NCBI GenBank assembly: GCA_944392315.1
Contig: CALXWH010000021.1
Coordinates: forward strand, 1-55,624
Reading direction: 5' to 3'
Origin: an uncultured Alphaproteobacteria bacterium
GTDB taxonomy: Bacteria; Pseudomonadota; Alphaproteobacteria; RF32; CAG-239
Length of the DNA: 55,624 nucleotides
Shown here: positions 34,226-42,532 of the stretch, piece after piece
Position numbering within the stretch: position 1 is the first letter of the stretch
Layout: every line of letters begins with the position of its first letter
The notes under the pieces: generated by a model
Database searches by the model: none
The model's input: the letters and a program-made list of their open reading frames with translations, nothing else
What the model was told of the DNA's origin: nothing
Translations under genes and position numbers: made by a program

Positions 34226-34309
34226 TTTCTTTTAAAATCCGCACGTTACGCCCGAAAAATTTAGAATATCTTAAGAAACAGATGGTTAAAATATCCTAAA
34301 AATTTACGC

Positions 34310-34338
34310 TTGCAGAGGGCGTTTTTTTATGATACAAT
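34310..34338 (+). promoter_or_regulatory. Promoter of the 1195-residue protein gene
   Basis: TTGCAG (34310-34315), 17-base spacer, extended -10 TGATACAAT with TACAAT at 34333-34338. Upstream, TTTAGAATAT (34260-34269) and ATATCCTAAA (34291-34300) form an inverted repeat with one mismatch that could bind a regulator. Confidence 0.6.
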
Positions 34339-34372
34339 AAACACATGTTAGGCCAACATGAGGAGAAAACCG

Positions 34373-37300
34373 ATGGCTAAGAATAATGTCAAAACAATCA
34401 TCAATACGCTCAATAGCAAATTGAGAAAACAAAATATTACCAATAGTGATAGAAAAGAAGTCAAAACAGCTTTCACGCAATTAGCCGCTGAAATTGCTGA
34501 CGGTTACAAATTGGGAATAGACGAAGCAACAACTTTGCGTAGCTCATATAGCGCATATAAAGAAGATGTAACGGAAGCTATCGCAGCTCTCCCAAGGGAA
34601 CAACAAATAGCTTTCGCAGAGGCTATCAAAGCAACAACGGAACAAACGCAAGAACAAGAAGAAACGAAAGAAGAAGCAACCGTTGTCGCCGATGCTGAGC
34701 AAGAAACAACAACCGAAGAAGCAACTGTTGTGGCTGATGAACAAGAAGAAACGAAAGAAGAAGCAACTGTTGTCGCCGATGCTGAACAAGAAACCACAAC
34801 CGAAGAAGCAACTATTGTGGCTGATGAACAAGAAGAAACGAAAGAAGAAGCAACTGTTGTCGCCGATGAACAACAAGAAACAACAAGCGAAGAAACCAAC
34901 GCCGCCGAGGCTTCTGAGGCAGAAGAAGTTGCAGAACCAGAACCTCTAAGCGAAGAAGAAAAAAATAAATACTTAGATGAAATCCGTTCTTCCCACACCT
35001 TAGATGGCTACATTGCCACCATAGAATATCCTATCCGCCGTAAAAATATAGAAGCCACCTTAGCGCTTGGCGCCACCATGGCCGCAGATGGTGTAACTGT
35101 ATTAGAAACGGCAGATGAAAACCGCGCCATGGCTCTTGCTAACGTAGACGATATGTTGGTTGCCATGGACTATTGCACCAAAAACGGACAAGATACCGAC
35201 CTAGACGGTGCGATTGTTGCTCGCCTGCAAAATTTCCGCATGGAAGACATCACACCGGATAACGCATACGCCTTGCTGGCCTTAGCCGATAAGATTAAAG
35301 GCAATACGGCTCTATATGATGAAATCACCGGCAAAATTGCCACCGCTCTTCGTGATTTTGATGTCAAGAATTTCAGCAATTTATCCGAACAAGACCTAAA
35401 CAAGAATTACCTCAAAGCCTGTGAGGATTTAAAAACTTTCGTTCCACACAATGCAGAAAACAAACCGACGCTTTCGGAATATACGTTTACGGACGATAAC
35501 GGCGATATTTTAGAAAATAAGAACCGCGGTCGTTTAAATCCGCGTCGTTGGATTTCCGGCAAAGGTAATGACGCCGAAAAGAATGAAGAAGCGATTTTGA
35601 ATATGGCGCGCGAGTTGGCCGCCCAAGAATTAGCCAGCCTTCCGCCGGAAACAGATCCGGAAAAACGCAAAGAGCAATTAAACAAAATCATGAACGATAA
35701 AATCGCAATGATTTTGCATAGCCCAGACGGCAAAAAGACTTTTAATCAAACAGAAATTGCCGCCAAAATGGCCGTCAGCCACACCAATGCAGAAACATTC
35801 CGCAATCGTGTTTCCCAAAAGTTCAAAAACAGCAAATGGGGCAAAGACATTACTGTCCGTCTGCAAAAATTAGACAAACAATTAACCGACACCTATGGCA
35901 AAAAATATGTCACAGCGAAAAAATACACCAAGATGATTGGTAAAATCGGTCTACAATCTGCCAAGAGCAGTGCCATGTTTGCAATTGCCGGTTTAGCCAA
36001 TCCGGTTGGTATTCCGGCCTTAATCGCCTACAATACGGTTAAGCAATGGAAGACCATGAAAAAACAATTAACCGACCCATCCATTTCCAAAGGGAAAAAA
36101 TGTGCAATGTTATTGGGTGCCGGTATGACCGCCACTTTAGGTGCCATCACGGCAGCGAGCGGATTAGGCGCAGCCGCCAGTGCCCTCGGCTTAGACACAC
36201 CAGCCATGGTACAAACCTTAACTAACGCCGGCGGCGCATTAGGTATCGCCGGACGTACGGCTATGTCAACTTTGGCCGCTACCGTTCCAAACTGGGTAGA
36301 AAAAGCCTCTATTCATTTCAAAAGAAACGGTATTAAAAAGCAAATGGAAAGCCTTGGTACAGATGGCAAACCGAGAGCCGAAGTTTTAGCCGACTACAAT
36401 CAACGAGTAACTGAATTACAAGACAAGATTGCCCAAACACAAGCACAAATCGGGCAAGGCGGTAGTTTCAAAAACATCGTCAAAACTTTCTTTAAGACCG
36501 ATGAAAAGAAATTGGAAAAATTAAATAAACAAATGGCCGATTTACAAAAGCAAGCACCAAAAGATATGGCTGCACTGCTTGAAGAAGAAAAGAAATTAAA
36601 TCGCCAAGCCCAAATCAACCAAGATGAGTTAATCGGAAAAGCCATCGGTTCCGGTATTGGTATCGGAATGGCGCAAACCCAAATTATTCCAAGCCTCATC
36701 AATTCAGCCATAGACCAATTACAAGAAACCACGACAACTGCCGTCCAAAGCATTGCAACAGCAGCCACCGAACACGGCATGAATCCATGGGCTCAAGATG
36801 ATCTCAAAGCTCCATGGCAAGATGAAAATCATGATCCAACTCAAGCACCTTGGTTAAAAGGACAGGATAACGGTCTAACTCAAGCAGATGACAAATCAGA
36901 AATTCACGTTCCATACAGAGAAGGTGTAACTCCAGATGAAATTAGCGGTGTCAAAGCCCATGAAACAAACTTAGAAGCAGCCAAGGCTGAAAACTCCAGC
37001 GGCATAGAAGGCAAGAGCTCTTTTGCGCACACCTTGCAACATTTGGAATCTTTAGGCGACAGCCGTATTGAAGATACCAACGCCATGGCAGAAGGCTTAG
37101 CTGAACACATCGGAAAAGATGCAAACTTGGCAACAATCGCCTGCAAGATGGCTCCGCACGCTTTGCAACAAGTTTTACATATTGAGAACTTACCGGATAA
37201 CAACCCGAGCTCATACAATATGATTAACTATCTTGCAAACAACGATTTAACACCGGAGCAAACCACTGCATTAAATAACTTCATTCAACAGAATTTTGAA

Positions 37301-37960
37301 GGAACACAATTTAAGACCGAAAACTTTGCAGACTACGCTCAGCCGCGACACACTGACACGATACATGCTGCACATCCTGAACGTTTACACGCCAGTCCTG
37401 ATGAAATCCGCAGACCAACCTTGCAATTTGAACCCACCCTAAAAGACCCGCTTGGTCAACAACCTGTACAACAACAGACCGTACCACAACAACCGGTACA
37501 GCAAACTGTGGTTGTACAAGAGCCTGTCCACAATCAAACAGACGTTTATGTTGAGGTTACCCCTCAAGGTTATGCCGACGCCCATGGATTGATTTATGAT
37601 CCGTTATTATCCAATGGTGTCAACCGCATCGGCGGCGACAACCACGGCGGATATTTAGGCGCCTTTATAGACCCGAAAGACGGCTCGGTTTTGATGATAC
37701 CAAACGATCCGGTACATGACGAACCATTTAGATACAAAAACATTGCCGCCGCTCGTGAATCACAAAATCACAATACCGGCGTATACGACCACAGCAACCA
37801 CGATCGCGAATTATGGTATGATCCGGATAAGAAAGTTACACGTCTCTTCGGTTCCGGTATAATCAGCAATAACAACACGATAAACAAAGTCATCACTGCC
37901 GTAAACGTAGCAGGTATGGCCATAAACACAGTTAATGCTATTCGTAGCGGTCGTTTATAA
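34373..37960 (+). CDS. Very large protein of unknown function with acidic repeats (1195 residues)
   Basis: Unrecognised. The ATG at 34373 has AGGAG seven bases upstream, whereas the in-frame ATG at 34358 overlaps that SD and is rejected. No signal peptide. In order: a basic helical N-terminus (to ~90); a Glu/Thr/Val/Asp-rich repeat (EEATVVADEQ, 29-residue period, ~100-180); helical regions to ~500; a Gly/Ala-rich hydrophobic stretch (~520-660, FAIAGLANPVGIPALIA and MLLGAGMTATLGAITAASGLGAAA) that could insert in a membrane; coiled coil (~690-790); a second Gly-rich segment IGKAIGSGIGIGMA; Pro/Gln-rich spacer (QQPVQQ); and a C-terminal domain (VEVTPQGYADAHGLIYDP) ending near a small hydrophobic segment. 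The plan recalls large effector or pore-forming proteins, but no motif proves it. Single-gene unit, with promoter and terminator. Confidence 0.85.
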   Translation: MAKNNVKTIINTLNSKLRKQNITNSDRKEVKTAFTQLAAEIADGYKLGIDEATTLRSSYSAYKEDVTEAIAALPREQQIAFAEAIKATTEQTQEQEETKEEATVVADAEQETTTEEATVVADEQEETKEEATVVADAEQETTTEEATIVADEQEETKEEATVVADEQQETTSEETNAAEASEAEEVAEPEPLSEEEKNKYLDEIRSSHTLDGYIATIEYPIRRKNIEATLALGATMAADGVTVLETADENRAMALANVDDMLVAMDYCTKNGQDTDLDGAIVARLQNFRMEDITPDNAYALLALADKIKGNTALYDEITGKIATALRDFDVKNFSNLSEQDLNKNYLKACEDLKTFVPHNAENKPTLSEYTFTDDNGDILENKNRGRLNPRRWISGKGNDAEKNEEAILNMARELAAQELASLPPETDPEKRKEQLNKIMNDKIAMILHSPDGKKTFNQTEIAAKMAVSHTNAETFRNRVSQKFKNSKWGKDITVRLQKLDKQLTDTYGKKYVTAKKYTKMIGKIGLQSAKSSAMFAIAGLANPVGIPALIAYNTVKQWKTMKKQLTDPSISKGKKCAMLLGAGMTATLGAITAASGLGAAASALGLDTPAMVQTLTNAGGALGIAGRTAMSTLAATVPNWVEKASIHFKRNGIKKQMESLGTDGKPRAEVLADYNQRVTELQDKIAQTQAQIGQGGSFKNIVKTFFKTDEKKLEKLNKQMADLQKQAPKDMAALLEEEKKLNRQAQINQDELIGKAIGSGIGIGMAQTQIIPSLINSAIDQLQETTTTAVQSIATAATEHGMNPWAQDDLKAPWQDENHDPTQAPWLKGQDNGLTQADDKSEIHVPYREGVTPDEISGVKAHETNLEAAKAENSSGIEGKSSFAHTLQHLESLGDSRIEDTNAMAEGLAEHIGKDANLATIACKMAPHALQQVLHIENLPDNNPSSYNMINYLANNDLTPEQTTALNNFIQQNFEGTQFKTENFADYAQPRHTDTIHAAHPERLHASPDEIRRPTLQFEPTLKDPLGQQPVQQQTVPQQPVQQTVVVQEPVHNQTDVYVEVTPQGYADAHGLIYDPLLSNGVNRIGGDNHGGYLGAFIDPKDGSVLMIPNDPVHDEPFRYKNIAAARESQNHNTGVYDHSNHDRELWYDPDKKVTRLFGSGIISNNNTINKVITAVNVAGMAINTVNAIRSGRL
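34661..34890 (+). repeat. 87-bp coding minisatellite
   Basis: About 2.6 tandem copies of an 87-base unit beginning GAAACGAAAGAAGAAGCAAC start at 34661, 34748 and 34835, in frame with the 1195-residue gene (29 residues each). Copies differ at only a few, often third-codon, positions. Copy number may vary between strains. Confidence 0.9.
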
Positions 37961-37976
37961 CAAAAAAGCAACAAAA

Positions 37977-38000
37977 AATCCCCTGCAAATGCGGGGGATT
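37977..38000. terminator. Bidirectional terminator
   Basis: Ten-base-pair stem AATCCCCTGC / GCGGGGGATT (one T-G pair), T runs on both strands. It ends the 1195-residue gene on plus and the TPR-methyltransferase gene on minus. Confidence 0.85.
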
Positions 38001-38061
38001 TTTTTATATTCAAAAGGCCAGTACACTCAAAATACTATAGATCTGTTTATATAACAAACAA

Positions 38062-39594
38062 CTATTCAAACACAACTTCTACTTCTTTCTGAGCCAAAAT
38101 CACATAACCGTCCACTTCTTTAGCCCCCTCACGACGCAAGATATGTTCTTCTTGCTTTAAGACCATAAAACCGCAATATTTCAACAACCGACAAACATAA
38201 GTAATGGAGTGAATAAACCGACCGGACGGTGTCAAAAAATAATCTTTATTGTTCAAAACATTTTTAGAAACAGTAAAGCAGAAAAAGCCCTTGGGTTTTA
38301 AAACCGCCGCGATATTTCTGAACAAATTTTTCAATTCTCCGAAATAAGTCAGCACATCGCCCGCGATAATCAGCTGATATTTTTTCTCAGCCTCACCCAA
38401 AAAGCTGACAATATCATCAAAATAGAGCTCTTTATAAATATTTTTCTTACCGGCAAATTCCAGCATTTTTTCAGAAACATCCACGCCGTAATACTCTTCG
38501 TTAGGAAAATACTTTTTCAACTCCTGCACACAAAGCCCCGTTCCGCAGCCCAAATCCAAAATTTGCCGTTTATGAAAGAGCTTGGGCTTAAACACATCTT
38601 TTAAGCACGACGCAATCAACTGCGGCGCCTGATAGTCAAGCTCTTTTAAGATATCGTCAAACGACGGCGCAAACCCATCAAACAAACTTTTAACATACGT
38701 CAAATCGGTTGTCGGCACATTTTGTTCATCACGCAGAGCAGCAGCCGCATATTGCACAATCGGGTTATCCGGAAAATATTCCACCCAACGCGTCAAATAT
38801 TTTTCCACCAATTCTTTTTGATTATTATCATGCGCTTCATAGAGCAAATACCCAAAGTTGATATGATCATCGGCAGAAATTCTGTCGCCTTTAAGCGCAA
38901 ACGCTTTCCAAGCGTAGTGTAAACACTGTTTCCAGTTACCCATTTTCTGAAACAGATTAGCAATAGAGTTACAAAGCCAATCAGAGTTCGGAGCAATTTC
39001 CGCAGCTTTTTTCAAAAGAGCGCTGGCATCATCATTTTTAAACAATTCAATATATGAATTACCGGCAATAATATAGGGTTCCACGCTGGTTGGTCTTTTA
39101 TCAATCGCCATTTTAGCAAACTCAATCGCGCGCACAAAATGGCTCATGTTATAACAAGTATTGGCAATATTCACAATCGCGTTATATGAGTTAGGATTAA
39201 TCTCATATAATTTTTCATAACAAGACAGCGCTTCGGGATATTCACCTTTGGCATAATGGACATTACCCATATTCATCAGCGCGGCAAAATTACCCTCTTG
39301 AATTTGCAAAGCCTTCTGCGCAAAATCCGCAGATTTTTCATATTTTTTAAATTCATAATAGAGGGTAGAGATATTAAGGAGAGCCGTAAGCGAATTCGGG
39401 TTAATATCTAGGGCTTTTTTGTACAAATTAAGAGCAATTTTTTTATCGCCCAGACTATCATAGCAATTAGCCGCCGCAACCAAATAATTTTCATTTTGGG
39501 GATTTGCCACAGCCAACTGCAAATATAACTTTGCGGCTTTTTCATATTCGGCATTTTTCAAAAAATCCAAAGCATTTTGTTCAATTTCGTTCAA
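38062..39594 (-). CDS. TPR-repeat protein with C-terminal SAM-dependent methyltransferase domain
   Basis: Predicted cytoplasmic 510-residue fusion. Residues ~5-250 carry about seven TPR repeats (ALDFLKNAEYEKAAKLYLQLA, LYKKALDINPNSLTALLNIS, CYEKLYEINPNSYNAIVNIA, and so on), a protein-protein scaffold. From about residue 340 comes a class I methyltransferase: motif I LDLGCGTGLCVQELKKYFP, EEYYGVDVSEKMLEFA, IIAGDVLTYFGELKNLF, and GFFCFTVSKN. The substrate is unknown; similar TPR-methyltransferases occur in Alphaproteobacteria. The start is a TTG at 39594 preceded by GAGG eleven bases away, as no ATG fits; TPRs begin at once, so the N-terminus should be close. It is flanked by tRNA-Leu upstream (divergent). 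Confidence 0.88.
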   Translation of the reverse strand: MNEIEQNALDFLKNAEYEKAAKLYLQLAVANPQNENYLVAAANCYDSLGDKKIALNLYKKALDINPNSLTALLNISTLYYEFKKYEKSADFAQKALQIQEGNFAALMNMGNVHYAKGEYPEALSCYEKLYEINPNSYNAIVNIANTCYNMSHFVRAIEFAKMAIDKRPTSVEPYIIAGNSYIELFKNDDASALLKKAAEIAPNSDWLCNSIANLFQKMGNWKQCLHYAWKAFALKGDRISADDHINFGYLLYEAHDNNQKELVEKYLTRWVEYFPDNPIVQYAAAALRDEQNVPTTDLTYVKSLFDGFAPSFDDILKELDYQAPQLIASCLKDVFKPKLFHKRQILDLGCGTGLCVQELKKYFPNEEYYGVDVSEKMLEFAGKKNIYKELYFDDIVSFLGEAEKKYQLIIAGDVLTYFGELKNLFRNIAAVLKPKGFFCFTVSKNVLNNKDYFLTPSGRFIHSITYVCRLLKYCGFMVLKQEEHILRREGAKEVDGYVILAQKEVEVVFE

Positions 39595-39728
39595 TTTATC
39601 GGCATCCTCAGAACAATGTCAATGTCAAGAAGGCTTTTTACGCCCTTATTACCTCTATGTATAACATAAAAAAGTTAATGTTCCACGATTTTATCAACAT
39701 TTTCTCACAAAAAAATCAAAAAAAAGTG

Positions 39729-39757
39729 TTGACTTCAAAAAAAATATATATTAAATA
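39729..39757 (+). promoter_or_regulatory. Promoter of tRNA-Leu
   Basis: TTGACT (39729-39734), 17-base AT-rich spacer, TAAATA (39752-39757), 15 bases before the tRNA. Confidence 0.55.
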
Positions 39758-39771
39758 AGCTAATCACCGAT

Positions 39772-39857
39772 GGGGGTGTGGCGGAATTGGTAGACGCGCT
39801 AGACTCAAAATCTTGTTTCCTCTGGAAGTATGAGTTCAAGTCTCATCACCCCTACCA
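39772..39857 (+). tRNA. tRNA-Leu (CAA anticodon)
   Basis: Class II tRNA of 86 nucleotides with encoded CCA. Acceptor stem GGGGGTG / CACCCCT with discriminator A, D arm GCGGAATTGGTAGACGCGC, anticodon loop CTCAAAA giving anticodon CAA (reads UUG), a T-T mismatch in the anticodon stem, a long variable arm and GAGTTCAAGTCTC T arm. Confidence 0.97.
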
Positions 39858-39870
39858 ATCAAAATAAAAA

Positions 39871-39889
39871 ACCGGATATAAAATCCGGT
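39871..39889. terminator. Bidirectional terminator after tRNA-Leu
   Basis: Stem ACCGGAT / ATCCGGT with a five-base loop and long T runs on both sides. It ends tRNA-Leu on plus and the 188-residue gene on minus. Confidence 0.9.
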
Positions 39890-39912
39890 TTTTTATTTTG
39901 CAGCACCAACAT

Positions 39913-40479
39913 TTAAGCACGTTGTTTTTTCTGCTCCTCCAACATTTTATCCCGAATAACTTCTTGATTAGATTTATAGGTATTTTCTTTAGAAAAGACC
40001 TCTTTATGCGGGCTGTTCCCGATTTTGCCGTATCTTTCAACCACGGCCTGAATATGAGAATTATCTCTCGGTTCACGTAACAATTTTTTACCGAGTGTTT
40101 TAACATTATACGCATGCACTGCCATCATCCGCCCGATATTTGCCTTATTAATTGCCGTACTTGTAGTAGCATTGTTAAACGTATCTCTTGAAACAGCCGG
40201 CAGTTTTTGTGATAAAATCGTTTTCATTCTCTCCATAATTTGCGGATTATCATAATCCAAATGTGTCCCGTTGCGGCTGATAATATTTTCGGCCTCTTTA
40301 AAAATAGCAAAACTCTCACGCATCGCTTTTTTCTCTTCCGGCGCCGCAAAAATACGTCTGTCCGGATTATTGCGATCATATTCTTCCAACGCATTCAAAG
40401 CATCAGAAAACTTATCATTTTGTGCAAATGCCTGAAAGATAACAAATTCGCGACTTTCTCTAATAGTAAGTGTAGCCAT
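39913..40479 (-). CDS. Small protein of unknown function (188 residues)
   Basis: Not recognised. Soluble, basic and highly helical (FAQNDKFSDALNALEEYDRNNPD; KKAMRESFAIFKEAENIIS; MERMKTILSQKL), ending in a lysine/glutamine-rich tail EQKKQRA. No signal peptide or membrane segment. The ATG at 40479 has AAGGAGGG nine bases upstream, one of the better SDs here, and a clear promoter with an inverted repeat over the -10, so expression looks real and possibly regulated. It shares a loose helical, Asn/Ala-rich style with the N-terminus of the 1195-residue protein nearby, but I cannot align the two. Confidence 0.7.
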   Translation of the reverse strand: MATLTIRESREFVIFQAFAQNDKFSDALNALEEYDRNNPDRRIFAAPEEKKAMRESFAIFKEAENIISRNGTHLDYDNPQIMERMKTILSQKLPAVSRDTFNNATTSTAINKANIGRMMAVHAYNVKTLGKKLLREPRDNSHIQAVVERYGKIGNSPHKEVFSKENTYKSNQEVIRDKMLEEQKKQRA

Positions 40480-40509
40480 TTTACAGCCCTCCTTAATGAA
40501 TATACAAAA

Positions 40510-40538
40510 AGTATATCACAAAAATCCCCCTCACACAA
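40510..40538 (-). promoter_or_regulatory. Promoter of the 188-residue gene with overlapping inverted repeat
   Basis: Minus strand TTGTGT (40533-40538), 17-base spacer ending TGA, TATACT (40510-40515). The inverted repeat ATATAC (40500-40505) / GTATAT (40511-40516) covers the -10 and could be a repressor site. Confidence 0.5.
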
Positions 40539-40644
40539 GCACAAAAAACATAAAAAATCTCAAAACTTAAATTAGATTTTACTTTTTTGCATTACAAATA
40601 AAGCCATAACGAGCCACTTATCCATCTAACAAGGAGAAGCACAT

Positions 40645-42441
40645 ATGACCATAACACGCACTCCGGAAGAAATCAACGACCTACGCTACCGCAAAGCCCT
40701 CAAAAGGATGAGTCGCTTTTTGCAAAAATGGATATACTGGCTGATTGCGGCCTGTACAATATTAACTCTCATCGGATTTGATTCGTCCAACTGGCAATAC
40801 ACCTATACCGACGCAGACGGTTATATGCGTGCGTTAAGAATTTATCATTGGATATTAAATCCGAGTTTTTGGGAACAACCGCTAACCGAGAGCAATTATC
40901 CCTTTGGAGAAATAATCCATTGGACACGTTCCATGGATATCCTGTGGCTCATTAATATGCTACCTTTTTTAGCTTTTGGCATAACCGATTTAAAAGAGCT
41001 GATATTTTTAAGCGGCGCTTTTCTATCCCCATGGCTTATGGTTTTAAGCAGTATCGCTTTGGTATATGGTTTACGCCGTCGTTTTAACATTTATTTATGC
41101 CTGTTTGGTTGCTTCATTTTTTTAACCAATCCGGTCATTCAAAACTACTATGCAATCGGGCGCCCCGACCACCACTCTCTGATGGCACTGCTTGGCATAT
41201 ATGCCGTATCGCTTAACTTATGTTGGCTGAAAAAGCGTCAAAATCGTTATTTGAGATGGCTGGGCTTCGCCTTGGCACTAGCCACCTTTACCGCCATTGA
41301 GGGCTTGATTTTATATGCACTCTTTTTAAGTTTTTTCATTTATTTATACGTTTTCAAAAACGTCTCACTGTTGCCGGCGGTCAAAACCTCCAAATATTTT
41401 GCCATAACTCTGACGCTCTGCTGGTTAATCAATCCCCCCTATGAGGGATGGTTATATCCGGATAACGGCAGAATATCCATTTTGTTTGTAAGTTTCGCTT
41501 GGTTTGTTTTCGTAACGTTATACGGCATAGAATTAGGCCATTTACACACGCGCGCCCTCAAAATATGGAGCCTCATCTGCTCGGCTCTAGGAATAGCACT
41601 ATTACTGCTGGTTATCTTTGGCACCAACATTTATCATTTTCCGTTAGATAAAGAAATATATAGTGTATGGAGCAATCGCATTTCAGAAATGAAACCCGTC
41701 AATAAACAGAGCTGGCCGCTGATTTTGGCTGTATATACCTTTGGTTTATGCTCAATATTGTTAAGTTTCCGAATGGTTCAATATAAATCTTACCAACGCA
41801 TAATGATATTAAACCTATGCCTAGGGCTTCCGTTATTTATCTTAAACTTAGCGGCCTTACGATTCGCCAATTATCAAATGCTCTACACCATCCTACCGTG
41901 GCTGTGCTTCGCTGACCAAACATACAAAAACAGCGCCTTTGCGCAACGTAAAGATACGGAATTTCCCTCCTCGGTATGGATATTATGCTTAGGCACACTC
42001 CTCTTGCAACAAATAGTCTTTTTGCCATTTAATTTTGAAGCCTTGCAAAGAACGCCCACACAAACATTTAATCCCCTGCTTTGCCAATCCGTCAAACAAA
42101 TCGGCGGCACCTTGGTAACAGATAATTTCTTAAGTCCGCAATATATCTGGAAGTGTGACGTCACCACCATCGGCACGCCCTATCACCGCAATCGCGAAGG
42201 CTTGGTAGACACGCACAATTTGCTTCAAGCCACGACCGATGCGGATATCGTACCTTTACTGCTCAAACATCAAGTGCGGCAGATACTATTGTTTGATAAA
42301 TATGACAAATACTACGACCTATCAGAAAAAAATAAGGACAAACTTTATTACCGCTTGATAAAAAGAGAAAACGTTCCAAGTTATTTGGAAGAAGTTCCGG
42401 ACATACAAAAGAATACGCGGCATTATCGCGTCAAACTCTGA
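40645..42441 (+). CDS. Polytopic membrane protein, probable GT-C-fold glycosyltransferase
   Basis: About 11-12 transmembrane segments in 598 residues. The first external loop holds YTYTDADGYMRALRIYHWIL near residues 52-71, with acidic residues in a DxD-like pattern, followed by ESNYPFGEIIHWTRSMDILW near 94-113; this arrangement is like the metal-binding first loop of STT3/ArnT/PMT-type (GT-C) enzymes that use polyprenyl-linked sugars. NYYAIGRPDHHSLMALLGIY near 170 is a second conserved-looking loop. A soluble C-terminal part of about 140 residues follows. Similar unnamed proteins exist in Alphaproteobacteria. Substrate unknown; whether it modifies lipid A, polysaccharide or protein cannot be told. 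AAGGAG lies about 7-9 bases before the ATG. Confidence 0.75.
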   Translation: MTITRTPEEINDLRYRKALKRMSRFLQKWIYWLIAACTILTLIGFDSSNWQYTYTDADGYMRALRIYHWILNPSFWEQPLTESNYPFGEIIHWTRSMDILWLINMLPFLAFGITDLKELIFLSGAFLSPWLMVLSSIALVYGLRRRFNIYLCLFGCFIFLTNPVIQNYYAIGRPDHHSLMALLGIYAVSLNLCWLKKRQNRYLRWLGFALALATFTAIEGLILYALFLSFFIYLYVFKNVSLLPAVKTSKYFAITLTLCWLINPPYEGWLYPDNGRISILFVSFAWFVFVTLYGIELGHLHTRALKIWSLICSALGIALLLLVIFGTNIYHFPLDKEIYSVWSNRISEMKPVNKQSWPLILAVYTFGLCSILLSFRMVQYKSYQRIMILNLCLGLPLFILNLAALRFANYQMLYTILPWLCFADQTYKNSAFAQRKDTEFPSSVWILCLGTLLLQQIVFLPFNFEALQRTPTQTFNPLLCQSVKQIGGTLVTDNFLSPQYIWKCDVTTIGTPYHRNREGLVDTHNLLQATTDADIVPLLLKHQVRQILLFDKYDKYYDLSEKNKDKLYYRLIKRENVPSYLEEVPDIQKNTRHYRVKL

Positions 42442-42471
42442 AATATAATGTGGATTGAAACATAAGACATC

Positions 42472-42500
42472 TTGAAGCAACATCAATAATCGGTTATAAT
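42472..42500 (+). promoter_or_regulatory. Promoter of the ankyrin-repeat protein gene
   Basis: TTGAAG (42472-42477), 17-base spacer, perfect TATAAT (42495-42500), 32 bases before the ATG. Strong match. Confidence 0.65.
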
Positions 42501-42532
42501 AAATAAAGTTTTTTTAAGGTTTGGAGGTTATT

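Noticed and set aside
34504..34998. Long minus-strand frames rich in Ser, Val and Cys inside the large orphan gene
   Set aside because: They are the reverse complement of the 87-bp minisatellite and have no start signals.
39627..39645. Tandem TTGACATTGACA upstream of the TPR-methyltransferase
   Set aside because: The -35-like boxes have no good -10 that leaves a start codon downstream of the transcription start; possible but unsupported.
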